Origin: Aeromonas aquatica
Lineage (GTDB): Bacteria > Pseudomonadota > Gammaproteobacteria > Enterobacterales > Aeromonadaceae
DNA: 64,000 bases
Direction: 5' to 3'
NCBI RefSeq assembly: GCF_000764655.1
Contig: NZ_JRGL01000101.1
Span: 139,203 to 203,202 of the forward strand
The notes beneath the pieces are model-generated. The model saw only the letters and a list, made by a program, of their open reading frames with translations, did not search any database and was not told where the DNA came from. Shown piece by piece: positions 37,819 to 47,418 of the stretch; within the stretch, counting starts at the first letter, position 1; each line of letters starts with the position of its first letter. Made by a program: the position numbers and the translations under genes.

Positions 37819-39156
37819 TCAGCGCTGGAAGGGATAGACGGAGCCGAGTTTGAGGATCTGAGTCAGCTCGTCCAGGGCGGTGCGGGTCTCCAGCACCAGG
37901 GCCGGATCGCGCAGATCGTCGAGCGCCAGGCTGTCGCGGTAGTGGCGCTCCACCCACTGATCCAGGCGGGCAAACTGACCGTCGTCGATGAGGCAGGCCG
38001 GGTTGACCGCGGCCAGCTCGGCGTCGTTCATGGCGACCCGCAGTCGCAGGCAGGCGGGGCCACCGCCGTTGCGCATGCTCTGCTTCACGTCCATGAAGTG
38101 CACCCCCTTGATGGGGGTGCCCATGGCCGTCAGCTTGCTCAGATAGGCGGAGACCGCCGGGTTGTCACGGCACTCGGTGGGGGCGATGATCGCCATCTCG
38201 CCGGAGGGCAGGGTCAGGATCTGGGTGTTGAACAGGTAGGATTTCACCGCATCCTGCACCGACACCTCATTGGTCGGCACCTCGATGAAGTGCAGCTCCC
38301 CCTCGCCGAACTTGCTGCGCACCTCGGCCAGTGCGGTGGCGGTGTTGAGGAAGGCCTGCTGGTGGAAGAACAGCACGTTCTGGTTGCCTACCGCGATCAC
38401 GTCGTTGTGGAACACCCCCTGATCGATCACCTCGGGATTTTGCTGGATGAAGACGGCGCTCTCGTCGCCGAGGCCGTGCAGGCGGGCGATGGCCTGGCTC
38501 GCCTCCAGAGTCTGGCGGGCCGGGTAGCGCTTGGGGGCGGGCTGGGAGACGTCGAAGGCGCTGCGGCCATAGACGAACAGCTCGACCCCGGCCTCACCGT
38601 AGGCGTGGCACAGCCGGGTGTGGTTGGCGGCGCCCTCGTCGCCGAAGTGATCGTTTTCCGGCAGGTGCTGGTGGTGGCAGAAGTGGCGATCGTTGTTGAA
38701 CACGGCGCGCAGGATGCGGCCGGTCACCTCCGGCTCGAGGGAGCGGTGGAACTTGTTGGTCAGGTTGGCGGGGGTGAAGTGAATGCGGCCATCCTGGGTG
38801 TCGGCGCTCGGCGAGACGGTGGCGGCGTTGGCGGTCCACATGCTGGAGGCCGAGTAACAGGCGGCCAGCACGGCGGGGGCCTGTTTGGCGGCCTGGGCCA
38901 GCACGCTGGCATCCGAGCCGCTGAAGCCGAGGCGGCGCAGGGTGGCGAGATCGGGTCGCTCCTGGGGCGCCAGCACCCCCTGCACCATGCCGAGCTCGGT
39001 CAGTGCCTTCATCTTGCGCAGACCCTGCTTGGCCGCCTCCCTGGGATTGGAGGCTTCCTTGGCATTGCTCTGGGAGGCCACGTTGCCATAGGAGAGGCCG
39101 GCATAGTTGTGGGTGGGGCCGACCAGTCCGTCGAAGTTGACCTCGAAGTGCTTCAT
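37819..39156 (-). CDS. astB: N-succinylarginine dihydrolase
   Basis: A 445-residue cytoplasmic enzyme of the arginine succinyltransferase pathway, converting N-succinylarginine to N-succinylornithine, CO2 and ammonia. It matches the AstB family: [19 protein letters not shown] at the start, [20 protein letters not shown] near 122, [20 protein letters not shown] near 162, and [15 protein letters not shown] near 363. ATG 39156 follows AGGA with a suitable gap. Other ast genes are absent from the window, so it is a stand-alone copy lying between sohB and topA. Confidence 0.95.
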   Translation of the reverse strand: MKHFEVNFDGLVGPTHNYAGLSYGNVASQSNAKEASNPREAAKQGLRKMKALTELGMVQGVLAPQERPDLATLRRLGFSGSDASVLAQAAKQAPAVLAACYSASSMWTANAATVSPSADTQDGRIHFTPANLTNKFHRSLEPEVTGRILRAVFNNDRHFCHHQHLPENDHFGDEGAANHTRLCHAYGEAGVELFVYGRSAFDVSQPAPKRYPARQTLEASQAIARLHGLGDESAVFIQQNPEVIDQGVFHNDVIAVGNQNVLFFHQQAFLNTATALAEVRSKFGEGELHFIEVPTNEVSVQDAVKSYLFNTQILTLPSGEMAIIAPTECRDNPAVSAYLSKLTAMGTPIKGVHFMDVKQSMRNGGGPACLRLRVAMNDAELAAVNPACLIDDGQFARLDQWVERHYRDSLALDDLRDPALVLETRTALDELTQILKLGSVYPFQR

Positions 39157-39517
39157 CACGATATCCTTTCGATTTTTATAGGGGGAACGGTTCCTTCCGC
39201 GCACAAAGCTGCGGTATGCGGCCATTATAAAGAGATTTCATCCTTTGTAACAAGCTGATAACCAAGCTGGTTTTTTATGTGACGAGGGCGGCTGGTTATG
39301 TCATTTCCACGCTAAAAAAGGGGGTGATATAGCATAAAAACAAAAAAGCGGTTGCTTCCCGCGTCCTGGCTTCGCATTAATAAATAAAGAGAGAGTGCGG
39401 TATGGGCTGGTCAAGCAAATTTGCCTCCATGATTGCTTTTTTGCGTCAAATCTCTTATACAGCCCCACAAAACCGCACGCCAACCCTGTCGGGTGCAACG
39501 AGGATAATAGTTACAGC
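39157..39517. other. Divergent promoter region of astB and topA
   Basis: A 361-base AT-rich stretch with no gene. It holds the promoters for astB (minus) and topA (plus). I could not identify an ArgR operator or other named site with confidence. Confidence 0.5.
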
Positions 39518-42142
39518 ATGGGCAAATCACTGGTCATAGTGGAGTCTCCGGCCAAGGCCAAGACCATCAACAAATATTTGGGCAAGGACTACGTGGTGAA
39601 ATCCAGCGTCGGTCATATTCGTGATCTGCCGACCAGCGGCAGCGCCAGTAACGAGCCCAAAAAACCTGTCATTCGCGGCATCAAGCTCAGCGAATCCGAG
39701 AAGGCGGCCAAGGATCGCAACGCCCTGTTCTCCAGGATGGGGATCAATCCGACCGCGGGCTGGCAGGCCAACTACCAGATTTTGCCCGGCAAGGAAAAAG
39801 TGGTCAGCGAGTTGCAAAGTCTGGCCGCCAAGGCAGACACCATCTATCTCGCAACCGACTTGGATAGAGAAGGGGAAGCGATCGCCTGGCATTTGCGCGA
39901 GATCATCGGCGGTGACGACAGCCGCTACAAGCGGGTGGTGTTCAACGAGATCACCAAGACTGCGATCCAGGAGGCGTTCGCCCAGCCGTCCGAGCTGAAC
40001 ATCCATCGCGTCAACGCCCAGCAGGCCCGTCGTTTCCTCGACCGGGTGGTGGGCTACATGGTCTCCCCACTGCTGTGGAAGAAGCTGGCCCGTGGTCTCT
40101 CCGCCGGTCGGGTGCAGTCTGTCGCGGTGCGCCTCATCGTCGATAAAGAGCGCGAGATCAAGGCCTTCGTGCCGGTGGAGTTCTGGGATCTCAACGCCGA
40201 TCTGCTGACTGGCGACAAGAGTGCCCTGCGCATGGAAGTGGTCAGCCGTAACGGCGCCGATTTCAAGCCGGTCACCCAGGCCGAGACCTTCGCCGCCGTG
40301 GCCGCCCTGGAAGGGGTCGACTACAAGGTGGTGAACCGGGAAGATAAGCCGACCGGCTCCAAGCCGTCTGCGCCCTTCATTACCTCCACCCTGCAACAGG
40401 CGGCCTCGACCCGTCTGAGCTTCGGGGTGAAGAAGACCATGATGATGGCTCAGCGCCTGTATGAAGCGGGTTACATCACCTACATGCGTACCGACTCCAC
40501 CAACCTCAGCAAAGAGGCGGTCGAGGCGGTGCGTGAATACATCGGCGAGCAATATGGCGCGGCTTACCTGCCCGCCGAACCGATACTCTATGGCTCCAAG
40601 GCCGGTGCCCAGGAAGCGCACGAGGCGATCCGTCCCTCCAGCGTGCTGGTCACCGCCGAGATGCTGGAAGGGATGGAGCCGGATGCCATGCGGCTCTATG
40701 ACCTCATCTGGCGTCAGTTCGTCGCCTGTCAGATGACCCCGGCTCAGTACGACTCCTCCACCCTGACCGTCAAGGCCGGTGAGTTCGAGCTCAAAGCCCG
40801 TGGTCGCACCCTGCGCTTCGCCGGTTGGACCAAGGCGCTGCCACCCATGGGTCGCAAGGGCGAAGACAACCAGCTGCCGGCGGTGACCGTCGGCGAGATC
40901 CTGAAATTGGTCAAGCTGGATCCCCGTCAGCACTTCACCAAGCCGCCCGCCCGCTTCACCGAAGCGGCGCTGGTGCGCGAGCTGGAGAAGCGCGGCATCG
41001 GCCGCCCGTCTACCTATGCCTCCATCATCTCCACCATCGTCGATCGCGGTTATGTGCGGGTCGAGAGCCGCCGCTTCTTCGCCGAGAAGATGGGTGAGAT
41101 CGTCACCGATCGACTGGTGGAGAACTTCGTCGAGCTGATGAACTACGAGTTCACCGCCAAGATGGAAGATAAGCTCGATGCCGTCGCCGAAGGCAGCCTG
41201 GAGTGGAAGAAGGTGCTCGACGCCTTCTACGCCGAGTTTACCCAGGAGCTGGCGCAGGCCGACAAGCCGGCGGAAGAGGGCGGCATGCGCGCCAATCAGA
41301 TGGTGCAGACCGACATCGACTGCCCGGATTGCGGCCGCAAGATGGGCATTCGCACCGCCACCACCGGGGTCTTCCTCGGCTGCTCCGGCTATGCGCTGCC
41401 ACCGAAGGAGCGCTGCAAGAAGACCATCAACCTGGTCAGTGCCGACGAGTTCGTCTCCGCCAGCGATGACGGTGACGAGGCCGAAACCGAGGCGCTGCGC
41501 GCCAAGCACCGTTGCACCATTTGTGGCACCGCCATGGATGCCTACATCATCGACGACAGCCGCAAGCTGCACGTCTGTGGCCGCAACCCGGATTGTGACG
41601 GCTACGAGATCGAGCAGGGTCAGTTCAAGCTCAAGGGCTACGAAGGGCCCAGCATCGACTGCGATCGCTGCGGAGCTGAGATGCAGCTGAAGAACGGCCG
41701 CTTCGGCAAGTACATGGGCTGCACCAACGAGAGCTGCAAGAACACCCGCAAGATCCTCAAAAACGGTGACATAGCGCCGCCGAAGGAAGATCCGGTGCCG
41801 TTGCCAGAGCTCAAATGCACCCAGTCTGATGCCCACTTCGTGCTCCGTGACGGCGCCGCCGGCCTGTTCCTCGCCGCCAGCAACTTCCCGAAATCCCGTG
41901 AGACTCGTGCGCCACTGGTTGAAGAGCTCAAGCGCTTCCGCGACCGGCTCTCGCCCAAGCATCAGTACCTGGCCGATGCACCGGCGTCAGATCCTGACGG
42001 TAACGCCTCCGTGGTGCGCTTCAGTCGCAAGACCAAGGAGCAGTACGTGATGACCGAGGTCAACGGCAAGGCGACGGGCTGGACGGCCCACTACGACAAC
42101 GGAAAATGGCAGGAGAGCCTGGCCAAGGCCAAGAAATCCTGA
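39518..42142 (+). CDS. topA: DNA topoisomerase I
   Basis: An 874-residue type IA topoisomerase that relaxes negative supercoils, close in length to E. coli TopA (865). The TOPRIM domain begins [20 protein letters not shown] and includes [13 protein letters not shown] near 114. The active tyrosine lies in [13 protein letters not shown] near residue 319. The C-terminal third has three four-cysteine zinc ribbons (CPDCGRK, then CTICGTA, then CDRCGAE). ATG 39518 matches the E. coli start MGKALVIVES; the 41-residue extension is rejected. It is followed by its own terminator. Confidence 0.98.
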   Translation: MGKSLVIVESPAKAKTINKYLGKDYVVKSSVGHIRDLPTSGSASNEPKKPVIRGIKLSESEKAAKDRNALFSRMGINPTAGWQANYQILPGKEKVVSELQSLAAKADTIYLATDLDREGEAIAWHLREIIGGDDSRYKRVVFNEITKTAIQEAFAQPSELNIHRVNAQQARRFLDRVVGYMVSPLLWKKLARGLSAGRVQSVAVRLIVDKEREIKAFVPVEFWDLNADLLTGDKSALRMEVVSRNGADFKPVTQAETFAAVAALEGVDYKVVNREDKPTGSKPSAPFITSTLQQAASTRLSFGVKKTMMMAQRLYEAGYITYMRTDSTNLSKEAVEAVREYIGEQYGAAYLPAEPILYGSKAGAQEAHEAIRPSSVLVTAEMLEGMEPDAMRLYDLIWRQFVACQMTPAQYDSSTLTVKAGEFELKARGRTLRFAGWTKALPPMGRKGEDNQLPAVTVGEILKLVKLDPRQHFTKPPARFTEAALVRELEKRGIGRPSTYASIISTIVDRGYVRVESRRFFAEKMGEIVTDRLVENFVELMNYEFTAKMEDKLDAVAEGSLEWKKVLDAFYAEFTQELAQADKPAEEGGMRANQMVQTDIDCPDCGRKMGIRTATTGVFLGCSGYALPPKERCKKTINLVSADEFVSASDDGDEAETEALRAKHRCTICGTAMDAYIIDDSRKLHVCGRNPDCDGYEIEQGQFKLKGYEGPSIDCDRCGAEMQLKNGRFGKYMGCTNESCKNTRKILKNGDIAPPKEDPVPLPELKCTQSDAHFVLRDGAAGLFLAASNFPKSRETRAPLVEELKRFRDRLSPKHQYLADAPASDPDGNASVVRFSRKTKEQYVMTEVNGKATGWTAHYDNGKWQESLAKAKKS

Positions 42143-42167
42143 TCGGTCGTTGTTCACACAATGACGA

Positions 42168-42194
42168 AAGAGGCCCCGCACAGGGGCCTTTTTA
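42168..42194 (+). terminator. Terminator of topA
   Basis: The stem AGGCCCC / GGGGCCT with a short loop is followed by a T tract. Confidence 0.85.
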
Positions 42195-42256
42195 TTGGGA
42201 GATGGCGGTATACTGAAGAGGCTGCATGGATGGCAGCGCAAGACACGGAGGTTGTC

Positions 42257-42427
42257 ATGGAGATACATGAAATCCGGCCAGGCATGACCTGCCTGACCAG
42301 GGAGGGAACGGCCTACGTGCTGGAAGTGGACAAGCAGAGTCTGCTGGTGCTGCTGCAGCGGGAAGATGAAACCATCCCGGTGCAGGTGCGCAGCGACGAG
42401 ATCCTGGGCCCGCTTCTCAGTGACTAG
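42257..42427 (+). CDS. Small protein of unknown function, 56 residues
   Basis: A 56-residue protein (MEIHEIRPGMTCLTREGTAY...) that looks like a small beta-barrel, with alternating hydrophobic residues and a QREDETIPVQV segment. ATG 42257 is preceded by GGAGG seven bases away, a strong site. I recognise no family. It lies between topA and the convergent alkyltransferase-like gene. Confidence 0.7.
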   Translation: MEIHEIRPGMTCLTREGTAYVLEVDKQSLLVLLQREDETIPVQVRSDEILGPLLSD

Positions 42428-42438
42428 CGCGGCAACCC

Positions 42439-42795
42439 CTAGAACGGGATCAGAAACAGCAGCTCGGCCAGGTCGGGCTGCCACTGCCACTCCCGCATCC
42501 TGACTCGACCGCCGATCACCGGCACTCCCTCCTCCTGCAATAACCCCGTCTGTTTATCAAAGCCCGCCGAGCCCTTGGGCAGGGAGATGGTGCCGCCGGC
42601 CCCCAGCACCCTGTGCCAGGGCAGCACCTTGTCGGTCTCTCGCAGCACCTTGCCCACCAGCCGGGCGCGGCCGGGCAGGCCAGCCAGATCGGCGACCTGG
42701 CCATAGCTCACCACCCGGCCCGGCGGGATCAGGGCCAGGATCGCCTCGATGCGCGCCACCTTGTTCAGGCCGGTCTTGGGGGGATCGATCATCAT
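42439..42795 (-). CDS. Alkyltransferase-like protein (ATL, MGMT fold)
   Basis: A 118-residue protein with the DNA-binding domain of O6-alkylguanine alkyltransferases. The active motif PCHRV is replaced by PWHRV in KVLPWHRVLGAGG near 58-70, so it cannot accept the alkyl group. ATL proteins of this kind (E. coli YbaZ) bind O6-alkylguanine and direct nucleotide excision repair. VARIEAILALIPPGRVVSYGQVA near 13 and GLPGRARLVGKVL near 38 are typical of the fold. It is monocistronic. Confidence 0.9.
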   Translation of the reverse strand: MMIDPPKTGLNKVARIEAILALIPPGRVVSYGQVADLAGLPGRARLVGKVLRETDKVLPWHRVLGAGGTISLPKGSAGFDKQTGLLQEEGVPVIGGRVRMREWQWQPDLAELLFLIPF

Positions 42796-42813
42796 GACTC
42801 GGGTCGTCTCTTA

Positions 42814-42849
42814 AAAAACAGAAGCGCCATTGTGGCGCTTCTGTTGTCT
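42814..42849. terminator. Terminator between ATL and chemoreceptor genes
   Basis: A perfect stem (ACAGAAGCGCCA / TGGCGCTTCTGT) lies between A and T runs. It serves the minus-strand chemoreceptor gene. Confidence 0.85.
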
Positions 42850-42862
42850 TCTGGGCAAGGTG

Positions 42863-44416
42863 TCAGCCAAAGGTCTGGCTCAGCCCCCTGAGCTCGCTTG
42901 CACGCTTTAGCAACTCCTGACTGGAGTCGTCCACCGCCTGCATCTTCTGGCTGTTGGCGCGGGAGTACTGGGAGATCTGGTGAATGTTGCGGCTGATCTC
43001 CTCCACCACCGCCTGCTGCTGCTCGGCCGCCGCCGCTATCTGGGTGGAGAACTCGGTGACCTGCTCTATCTCCCCCAGCACCAGATGCAGGTTGCCTGAG
43101 CCCTGACGGGTCATCTCGGCGCATTCCCGGGTCTGTGCCAGGTTGTCCTGCATCATCCCCTGCCAGCGGCCCAGGGTCTGCTGGATCTGATGGATGCTGC
43201 CCTGGATCTGCTCGGTCGCCTTGTGGGTACGGGTCGACAGGGTGCGCACCTCGTCTGCTACCACCGCAAAGCCACGGCCCTGCTCGCCCGCCCGCGCCGC
43301 CTCGATGGCGGCGTTCAGCGCCAGCAGGTTGGTCTGCTCGGCGATGCCCTGGATTTCCCCCATGACGCTGCCGATCCGCTCCGACTCGCTGGCAAGCTCC
43401 ACCGCGGAGTGGAAGGCCTGCTCGGCCTGCTTGGCCAACAGCTCCATCTGTTGTCCGGTCTGATCCAGCTGCTGCACCGTGTGTTCACAGCTGCTGCGCG
43501 CCTCCGTCACCTGGCCGTTGGTGTCCTGGATGTTGCGCGCTATCTCGTGGGCCGTGCTGGCCATCTGGGTCATGGCGGCGGCCATCTGCTGGGTCTGGGC
43601 ATCCTGTTCGTTGATGTCGAGGAAGGCCTGATGGGAGGAGTCCTTCAAGTCGCTCGCCAGGGTCTGCAAGGGGTGGGTGGCATCGTTGACCCGCCCCAGC
43701 ACGGTGCGGATGCGGGCCTGCAGCATCTTCAAGTGAAAATCGGCGATGGCGCCGGGTGCATTCCCCGAATAGACCAGCCGGGTCAGGCTGTCATATTGCT
43801 GGCCGAGCTGCTTGAGATAGCGTGGCAGAGAGATGAGCTCGCGCCAGTAGGCACCGGTGACCAGCAGCAGGGGCAGCAGCATCAGCAGCGCCGTCATGGC
43901 GCCGTGGGAGTGGAGCGCCCAACCGAGCAGCCCCAGCATCAGCACCGCGAGCAGCGCGGGCCGCAGCGGCCGCAGGGAGGGCAGCTTGCTGGCGCCTTCT
44001 CGCTCGGCCTTGAGCAGGGCCTGATAGGTCTGGTTGGCGACCTGCTTGATCTGGGGCTCCGGCTTGCAGCGCACCGACTGGTAGCCGCTGATCTTGCCCT
44101 GTTCATAGATGGGGGTCACATAGGCATCGACCCAGTAGTGGCGGCCATCCTTGCAGCGATTCTTCACTATGCCGCGCCAGGGCTTGCCCTCTTTGAGGCG
44201 ATCCCAGAGATCGGCGAAGGCGGCCTTGGGCATGTCGGGGTGGCGCACCAGGTTGTGGTTCTGGCCGACCAGTTCATCGGCCTGGTAGCCGGCGATGCGG
44301 CAGAAGGCGGGATTGGCGTAGGTGATGACGCCGCGCAGGTCCGTGGTCGACACGAGTTGTACGTCGGCAGGAAACTCCACTTCGCTGTCCAGCGCCTGGA
44401 CGTCTCTGCGGGCCAT
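42863..44416 (-). CDS. Aer-like PAS chemoreceptor
   Basis: A 517-residue methyl-accepting chemotaxis protein without a periplasmic domain. Residues about 20-130 form a PAS domain ([20 protein letters not shown], with [14 protein letters not shown]), as in the FAD-binding redox sensor Aer. Two adjacent membrane helices lie at about 150-190. The cytoplasmic part ends with the signalling hairpin [20 protein letters not shown] near 365. Aer-type energy or oxygen taxis is inferred; FAD binding is not proven by sequence alone. Confidence 0.9.
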   Translation of the reverse strand: MARRDVQALDSEVEFPADVQLVSTTDLRGVITYANPAFCRIAGYQADELVGQNHNLVRHPDMPKAAFADLWDRLKEGKPWRGIVKNRCKDGRHYWVDAYVTPIYEQGKISGYQSVRCKPEPQIKQVANQTYQALLKAEREGASKLPSLRPLRPALLAVLMLGLLGWALHSHGAMTALLMLLPLLLVTGAYWRELISLPRYLKQLGQQYDSLTRLVYSGNAPGAIADFHLKMLQARIRTVLGRVNDATHPLQTLASDLKDSSHQAFLDINEQDAQTQQMAAAMTQMASTAHEIARNIQDTNGQVTEARSSCEHTVQQLDQTGQQMELLAKQAEQAFHSAVELASESERIGSVMGEIQGIAEQTNLLALNAAIEAARAGEQGRGFAVVADEVRTLSTRTHKATEQIQGSIHQIQQTLGRWQGMMQDNLAQTRECAEMTRQGSGNLHLVLGEIEQVTEFSTQIAAAAEQQQAVVEEISRNIHQISQYSRANSQKMQAVDDSSQELLKRASELRGLSQTFG

Positions 44417-44567
44417 AAGGATAAGCTCCGATGTTCATGCTGATTGTTATTGTGATTGGGAGGATGAAAACCTGACCTGATGCCTTGTCGGCTTCATCTC
44501 GGGCCCTATTTTGCCAACAAAGGCAGATGAAAAGTAGGGCTTAGGTTGGGTTTTTGTTGATTGGTGG

Positions 44568-44594
44568 TAAAAAAAAGGCGACCAAAAGGTCGCC
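44568..44594 (-). terminator. Terminator of the chitooligosaccharide operon
   Basis: The stem GGCGACC / GGTCGCC with an AAAA loop is followed, on the minus strand, by eight T residues. It lies 19 bases after the GH20 stop. Confidence 0.9.
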
Positions 44595-44612
44595 AAAAAG
44601 AGAAAGATAACA

Positions 44613-46478
44613 CTACCTCTGCGGCACCCGATAACGCACCTGCAACTGATCGAGGATCTGCAGCTGACCGGGCAGACGGGCAGCGAAGTGCACCCACTCC
44701 TTGCGGACGGGGGCGCTCCAGGCCACCTCGGCCGTGGCCAGCATGCGCGGGAACAACATGTAGTCGAGACGGTCACGAGAGATCACCAGTTCCGACCATA
44801 AGGGGCTCAGCACCCCCAGGATGTTATCGTTGGCATGGAAATCGAGGGGGGCCGGATCGCAGGCATAGACCTGCTCCAGGCTGACCGGTCCGGCCCAGTA
44901 GAGACCTGGCTCGTGAATGTCCTGGTTATAGGCCTGATCCAGATAGAGCTGCTGGGCCGGCGCCATCACCACGGGGTAGCCCTGGCTCGCGGCATCCAGC
45001 CCGGCCTGGAAGCTGGTCCAGGCGACGATGGCCGCATCCCGGCTCACCTTGTCACCGTGCAGTATCTCCTCCCAACCCAGCATCTGCTTGCCCCTGGCGG
45101 CCAGGTACTGCTGGCAGTGGCGCAGCAGGTGCCCCTGCAGCTCGCGGCAATCCTGATACCCCTCTCGCTGCATCAGCTGCTGGCAGGCGGGGCTGTCGGT
45201 CCAGACGCCGGTGGGGACCTCGTCTCCCCCCATGTGGATCTGCGGCCCGGGGAAGAGCGCGCACACCTCACCCATCACCGCCTCGAGGAACTCATAGGTG
45301 CCGGGCAGGGCGGGGTTGAGCACGTTGTCGTCGAAATATTGCACCGACAGGTAGCGGGAGTGATCCGCCTCTTCCCGCAGCAGCTCGGGCAGCGCCTTGA
45401 TGGCCGCGTGGCAGTGGCCCGGGATGTCGATCTCCGGGATGACGCTGATGCCGAGCCCGGCGGCGTAGGCCACCAGCTCGCGCACCTCGCTCTGGGTGTA
45501 GTAACCGCCGTAAGGCTCGGCCCCGCCGCTGAGCTGGGGGTCCACCGCCAGTCCGTGGCCGCGCCAGGCGCCCACCTCGGTCAGCTGTGGGAAGGCCTTT
45601 ATCTCGAGGCGCCAGCCCTCGTCATCGGTCAGGTGCCAGTGGAAGCGGTTGAACTTGTAGAGGCTCATCTGCTTGAGCAGGCGCTTGATGGTGGCGATGG
45701 AGTGGAAGTGGCGGGCGCAGTCGAGGAAGATGCCGCGAAAACCGAAGCGCGGCCCATCGTGCAGCTCGAGGCAGGGCAGGCTCTCCCCGTGTTGCAGCGC
45801 CCACTGGGCCAGGCTTATCAGGCCGTGACGCCAGCCGGCCTCGCCCGCCGCCTGGATGCGGATCTCCGTCGGGGTGATGGAGAGCTTGTAGGCCTCGGAG
45901 GTGAGGGGGGCCTCGATGAGATGGATCTCGGCGTCGTGATCCTGGCTGAGCGCCAGCCCCGTCAGCTCGTTGAAGTGGGCCAGCAGGCCGGTCAGGGAGC
46001 CGGGGCCGCTGACATGGGCGCGCTCCGCCAGCCGGAAGTTGCCCTCGGGCAACTGCAGATGAGCGGGGTGGGGCACTATGCCGTTGGCCGGCTCCACCTC
46101 GGGCAGCTCAGGGCCTGCGGGGGCAAGAGATGGCAGGTTGAGCGCCTGCTCGACCAGGCTCACCGGCAGCAGCTGGGGAGTGCCGCTGCTCTCGGTCAGG
46201 CTCAGGAAGAAACCCTGGGGCAGATCGGAGAGGCGCTTGATGGGGGTGTTGCGGCAGCAGAAATGCAGCTCGCTGGCGCCATCCAGGGGGACAAGCACCT
46301 TGTAGCTGCCGCTCTGGCGCTCCAGCTCGCCCCCCTCGACCGAGGCCGGGTCTATGTGACGAGCCAGGCAGAAGTGCAGTTTCCAGGGGCTGGCCGGCAG
46401 CTGGCTCAGGGTGAAGCGGAACCAGATATCATCACCGTCACGTCGGTCAACTTGGGTGTGGATCAGGGGTGCAGACAT
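44613..46478 (-). CDS. Cytoplasmic beta-N-acetylhexosaminidase (GH20)
   Basis: A 621-residue GH20 exo-hexosaminidase that releases GlcNAc from short chitooligosaccharides. The N-terminal part is a small beta domain. The GH20 auxiliary domain precedes a TIM barrel from about 240 (PRFGFRGIFLDCARHFHSI, then FHWHLTDDEGWRLEIK). The catalytic Asp-Glu pair is in QIHMGGDEVPTGVW near 415. No signal peptide is present, so it acts on imported sugars. The start ATG 46478 follows GAGGA; this start region is duplicated 83 bases upstream. It is the last gene of the operon, like the VC0613 enzyme in V. cholerae. Confidence 0.94.
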   Translation of the reverse strand: MSAPLIHTQVDRRDGDDIWFRFTLSQLPASPWKLHFCLARHIDPASVEGGELERQSGSYKVLVPLDGASELHFCCRNTPIKRLSDLPQGFFLSLTESSGTPQLLPVSLVEQALNLPSLAPAGPELPEVEPANGIVPHPAHLQLPEGNFRLAERAHVSGPGSLTGLLAHFNELTGLALSQDHDAEIHLIEAPLTSEAYKLSITPTEIRIQAAGEAGWRHGLISLAQWALQHGESLPCLELHDGPRFGFRGIFLDCARHFHSIATIKRLLKQMSLYKFNRFHWHLTDDEGWRLEIKAFPQLTEVGAWRGHGLAVDPQLSGGAEPYGGYYTQSEVRELVAYAAGLGISVIPEIDIPGHCHAAIKALPELLREEADHSRYLSVQYFDDNVLNPALPGTYEFLEAVMGEVCALFPGPQIHMGGDEVPTGVWTDSPACQQLMQREGYQDCRELQGHLLRHCQQYLAARGKQMLGWEEILHGDKVSRDAAIVAWTSFQAGLDAASQGYPVVMAPAQQLYLDQAYNQDIHEPGLYWAGPVSLEQVYACDPAPLDFHANDNILGVLSPLWSELVISRDRLDYMLFPRMLATAEVAWSAPVRKEWVHFAARLPGQLQILDQLQVRYRVPQR

Positions 46479-46584
46479 GGGTATTCCTCTGATTGAGTGA
46501 ACGGAGCGGAGTCCCTCCCGGCGTGCCGTGCAGGCAGGGCAAGGCTCAGGAGTGCAGACATGGGTGCTCCTCGGATTGAGCGAA
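46463..46584 (-). repeat. 39-bp direct repeat carrying a ribosome site and start codon, offset 83 bp
   Basis: The 39 bases at 46463-46501, covering the GH20 ribosome site and start, recur at 46546-46584 with five mismatches. The upstream copy forms the end of the kinase gene and starts a 32-codon frame from 46561 (MSALLSLALPARHAG...) that ends at 46463, overlapping the GH20 start by 16 bases. Confidence 0.85.
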
Positions 46585-47418
46585 CAGAATGGCGCCTTCA
46601 AGGGCATCGGCCCTGGGGGGAACCAGGTTGAGGTGGGCGAGGCGGGGAGCCAGGCGCGTGCCGACCCCGCCCAGCAGGGCAATCTGTCTGGCCCCCAGTT
46701 GCTGCATCCCCGCCAGCAGGGTCTGCAACTGGGCACTGGTTTCATCCAGCAGCTGGCAGGCGAGCTCGTCACCGTCGCTGGCGGCGTCGAACACCCAGGG
46801 GGCGAAGCGGCCATAGTCGGCCGGAATGGCCTTGGCTGCCCACCGTACCACCTCGGCCTGATCCCCCTTGAAGTGATCGAGCAAGCGGATGGCCAGGGTG
46901 CTGGGGGGCAGGATGCCGTCGTGGCAGAGCAGCGCCTGCTGGAGGGCACGCAGGCCGAGCCAGGCGCCGCTGCCGAGATCCGAGATGGGGAAGCCGCGCC
47001 CGGAGCAGCTGCGCAGCCGGCCATCCTGGTAGATGAGCCCGGCCGAGCCGGTGCCGGCGATGAGGATGGCACCCTCCCGGCCACCGAAGGCGCCGAGACA
47101 GGCACCGAAGGCATCCGAGGTGAGCCGCACGCTCGCGAAGGGGAAGGGCATGGCCAGCAGGGCCTGATAGCAATCGGCGAGCTCGGCGGAGGCGAGTGCC
47201 AGCCCGACCCCCATCTGCTGCTCGCACTCTTTGGGCAAGCCCGCCGCGGTGCGGGCCAGATCGATGGCGGCCAGCACGTTGCCATGGGCCAGTGCGATGC
47301 CGAGCTCCAGGTTGGATCCCGCCGCCCGGCCTTCTCCCAGCAGTTTCCCGGCCCTGTCGCGAATGCGGGCGCGGCTGTGGGTGCCGCCCCCATCCACCCC
47401 GACCCAGTACTCAATCAT
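46546..47418 (-). CDS. gspK: Glucosamine kinase GspK (BadF/BadG family)
   Basis: A 290-residue amino sugar kinase of the BadF/BadG/BcrA/BcrD ATPase family. The phosphate-binding motif GVDGGGTHSRARI is at residues 7-19, and AGTGSAGLIYQ is near 114. The equivalent gene in Vibrio (VC0614) encodes a glucosamine-specific kinase, which supports the name; GlcNAc kinase activity remains possible. It begins inside the end of the GH9 gene (ATG and TGA overlap by eight bases), so the two are translationally coupled. Its C-terminus (EEHPCLHS) lies in a duplicated segment and may be a product of that event. Confidence 0.85.
   Translation of the reverse strand: MIEYWVGVDGGGTHSRARIRDRAGKLLGEGRAAGSNLELGIALAHGNVLAAIDLARTAAGLPKECEQQMGVGLALASAELADCYQALLAMPFPFASVRLTSDAFGACLGAFGGREGAILIAGTGSAGLIYQDGRLRSCSGRGFPISDLGSGAWLGLRALQQALLCHDGILPPSTLAIRLLDHFKGDQAEVVRWAAKAIPADYGRFAPWVFDAASDGDELACQLLDETSAQLQTLLAGMQQLGARQIALLGGVGTRLAPRLAHLNLVPPRADALEGAILFAQSEEHPCLHS

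Noticed and set aside
39527..41962. An 811-codon open frame opposite topA
   Set aside because: Same explanation: antisense of a strongly conserved gene in a high-GC genome.
46479..47414. N-terminal extension of the GH20 gene into the kinase region
   Set aside because: The extension reads gspK in a wrong frame and has no homology; ATG 46478 has a good ribosome site and gives a family-like N-terminus.
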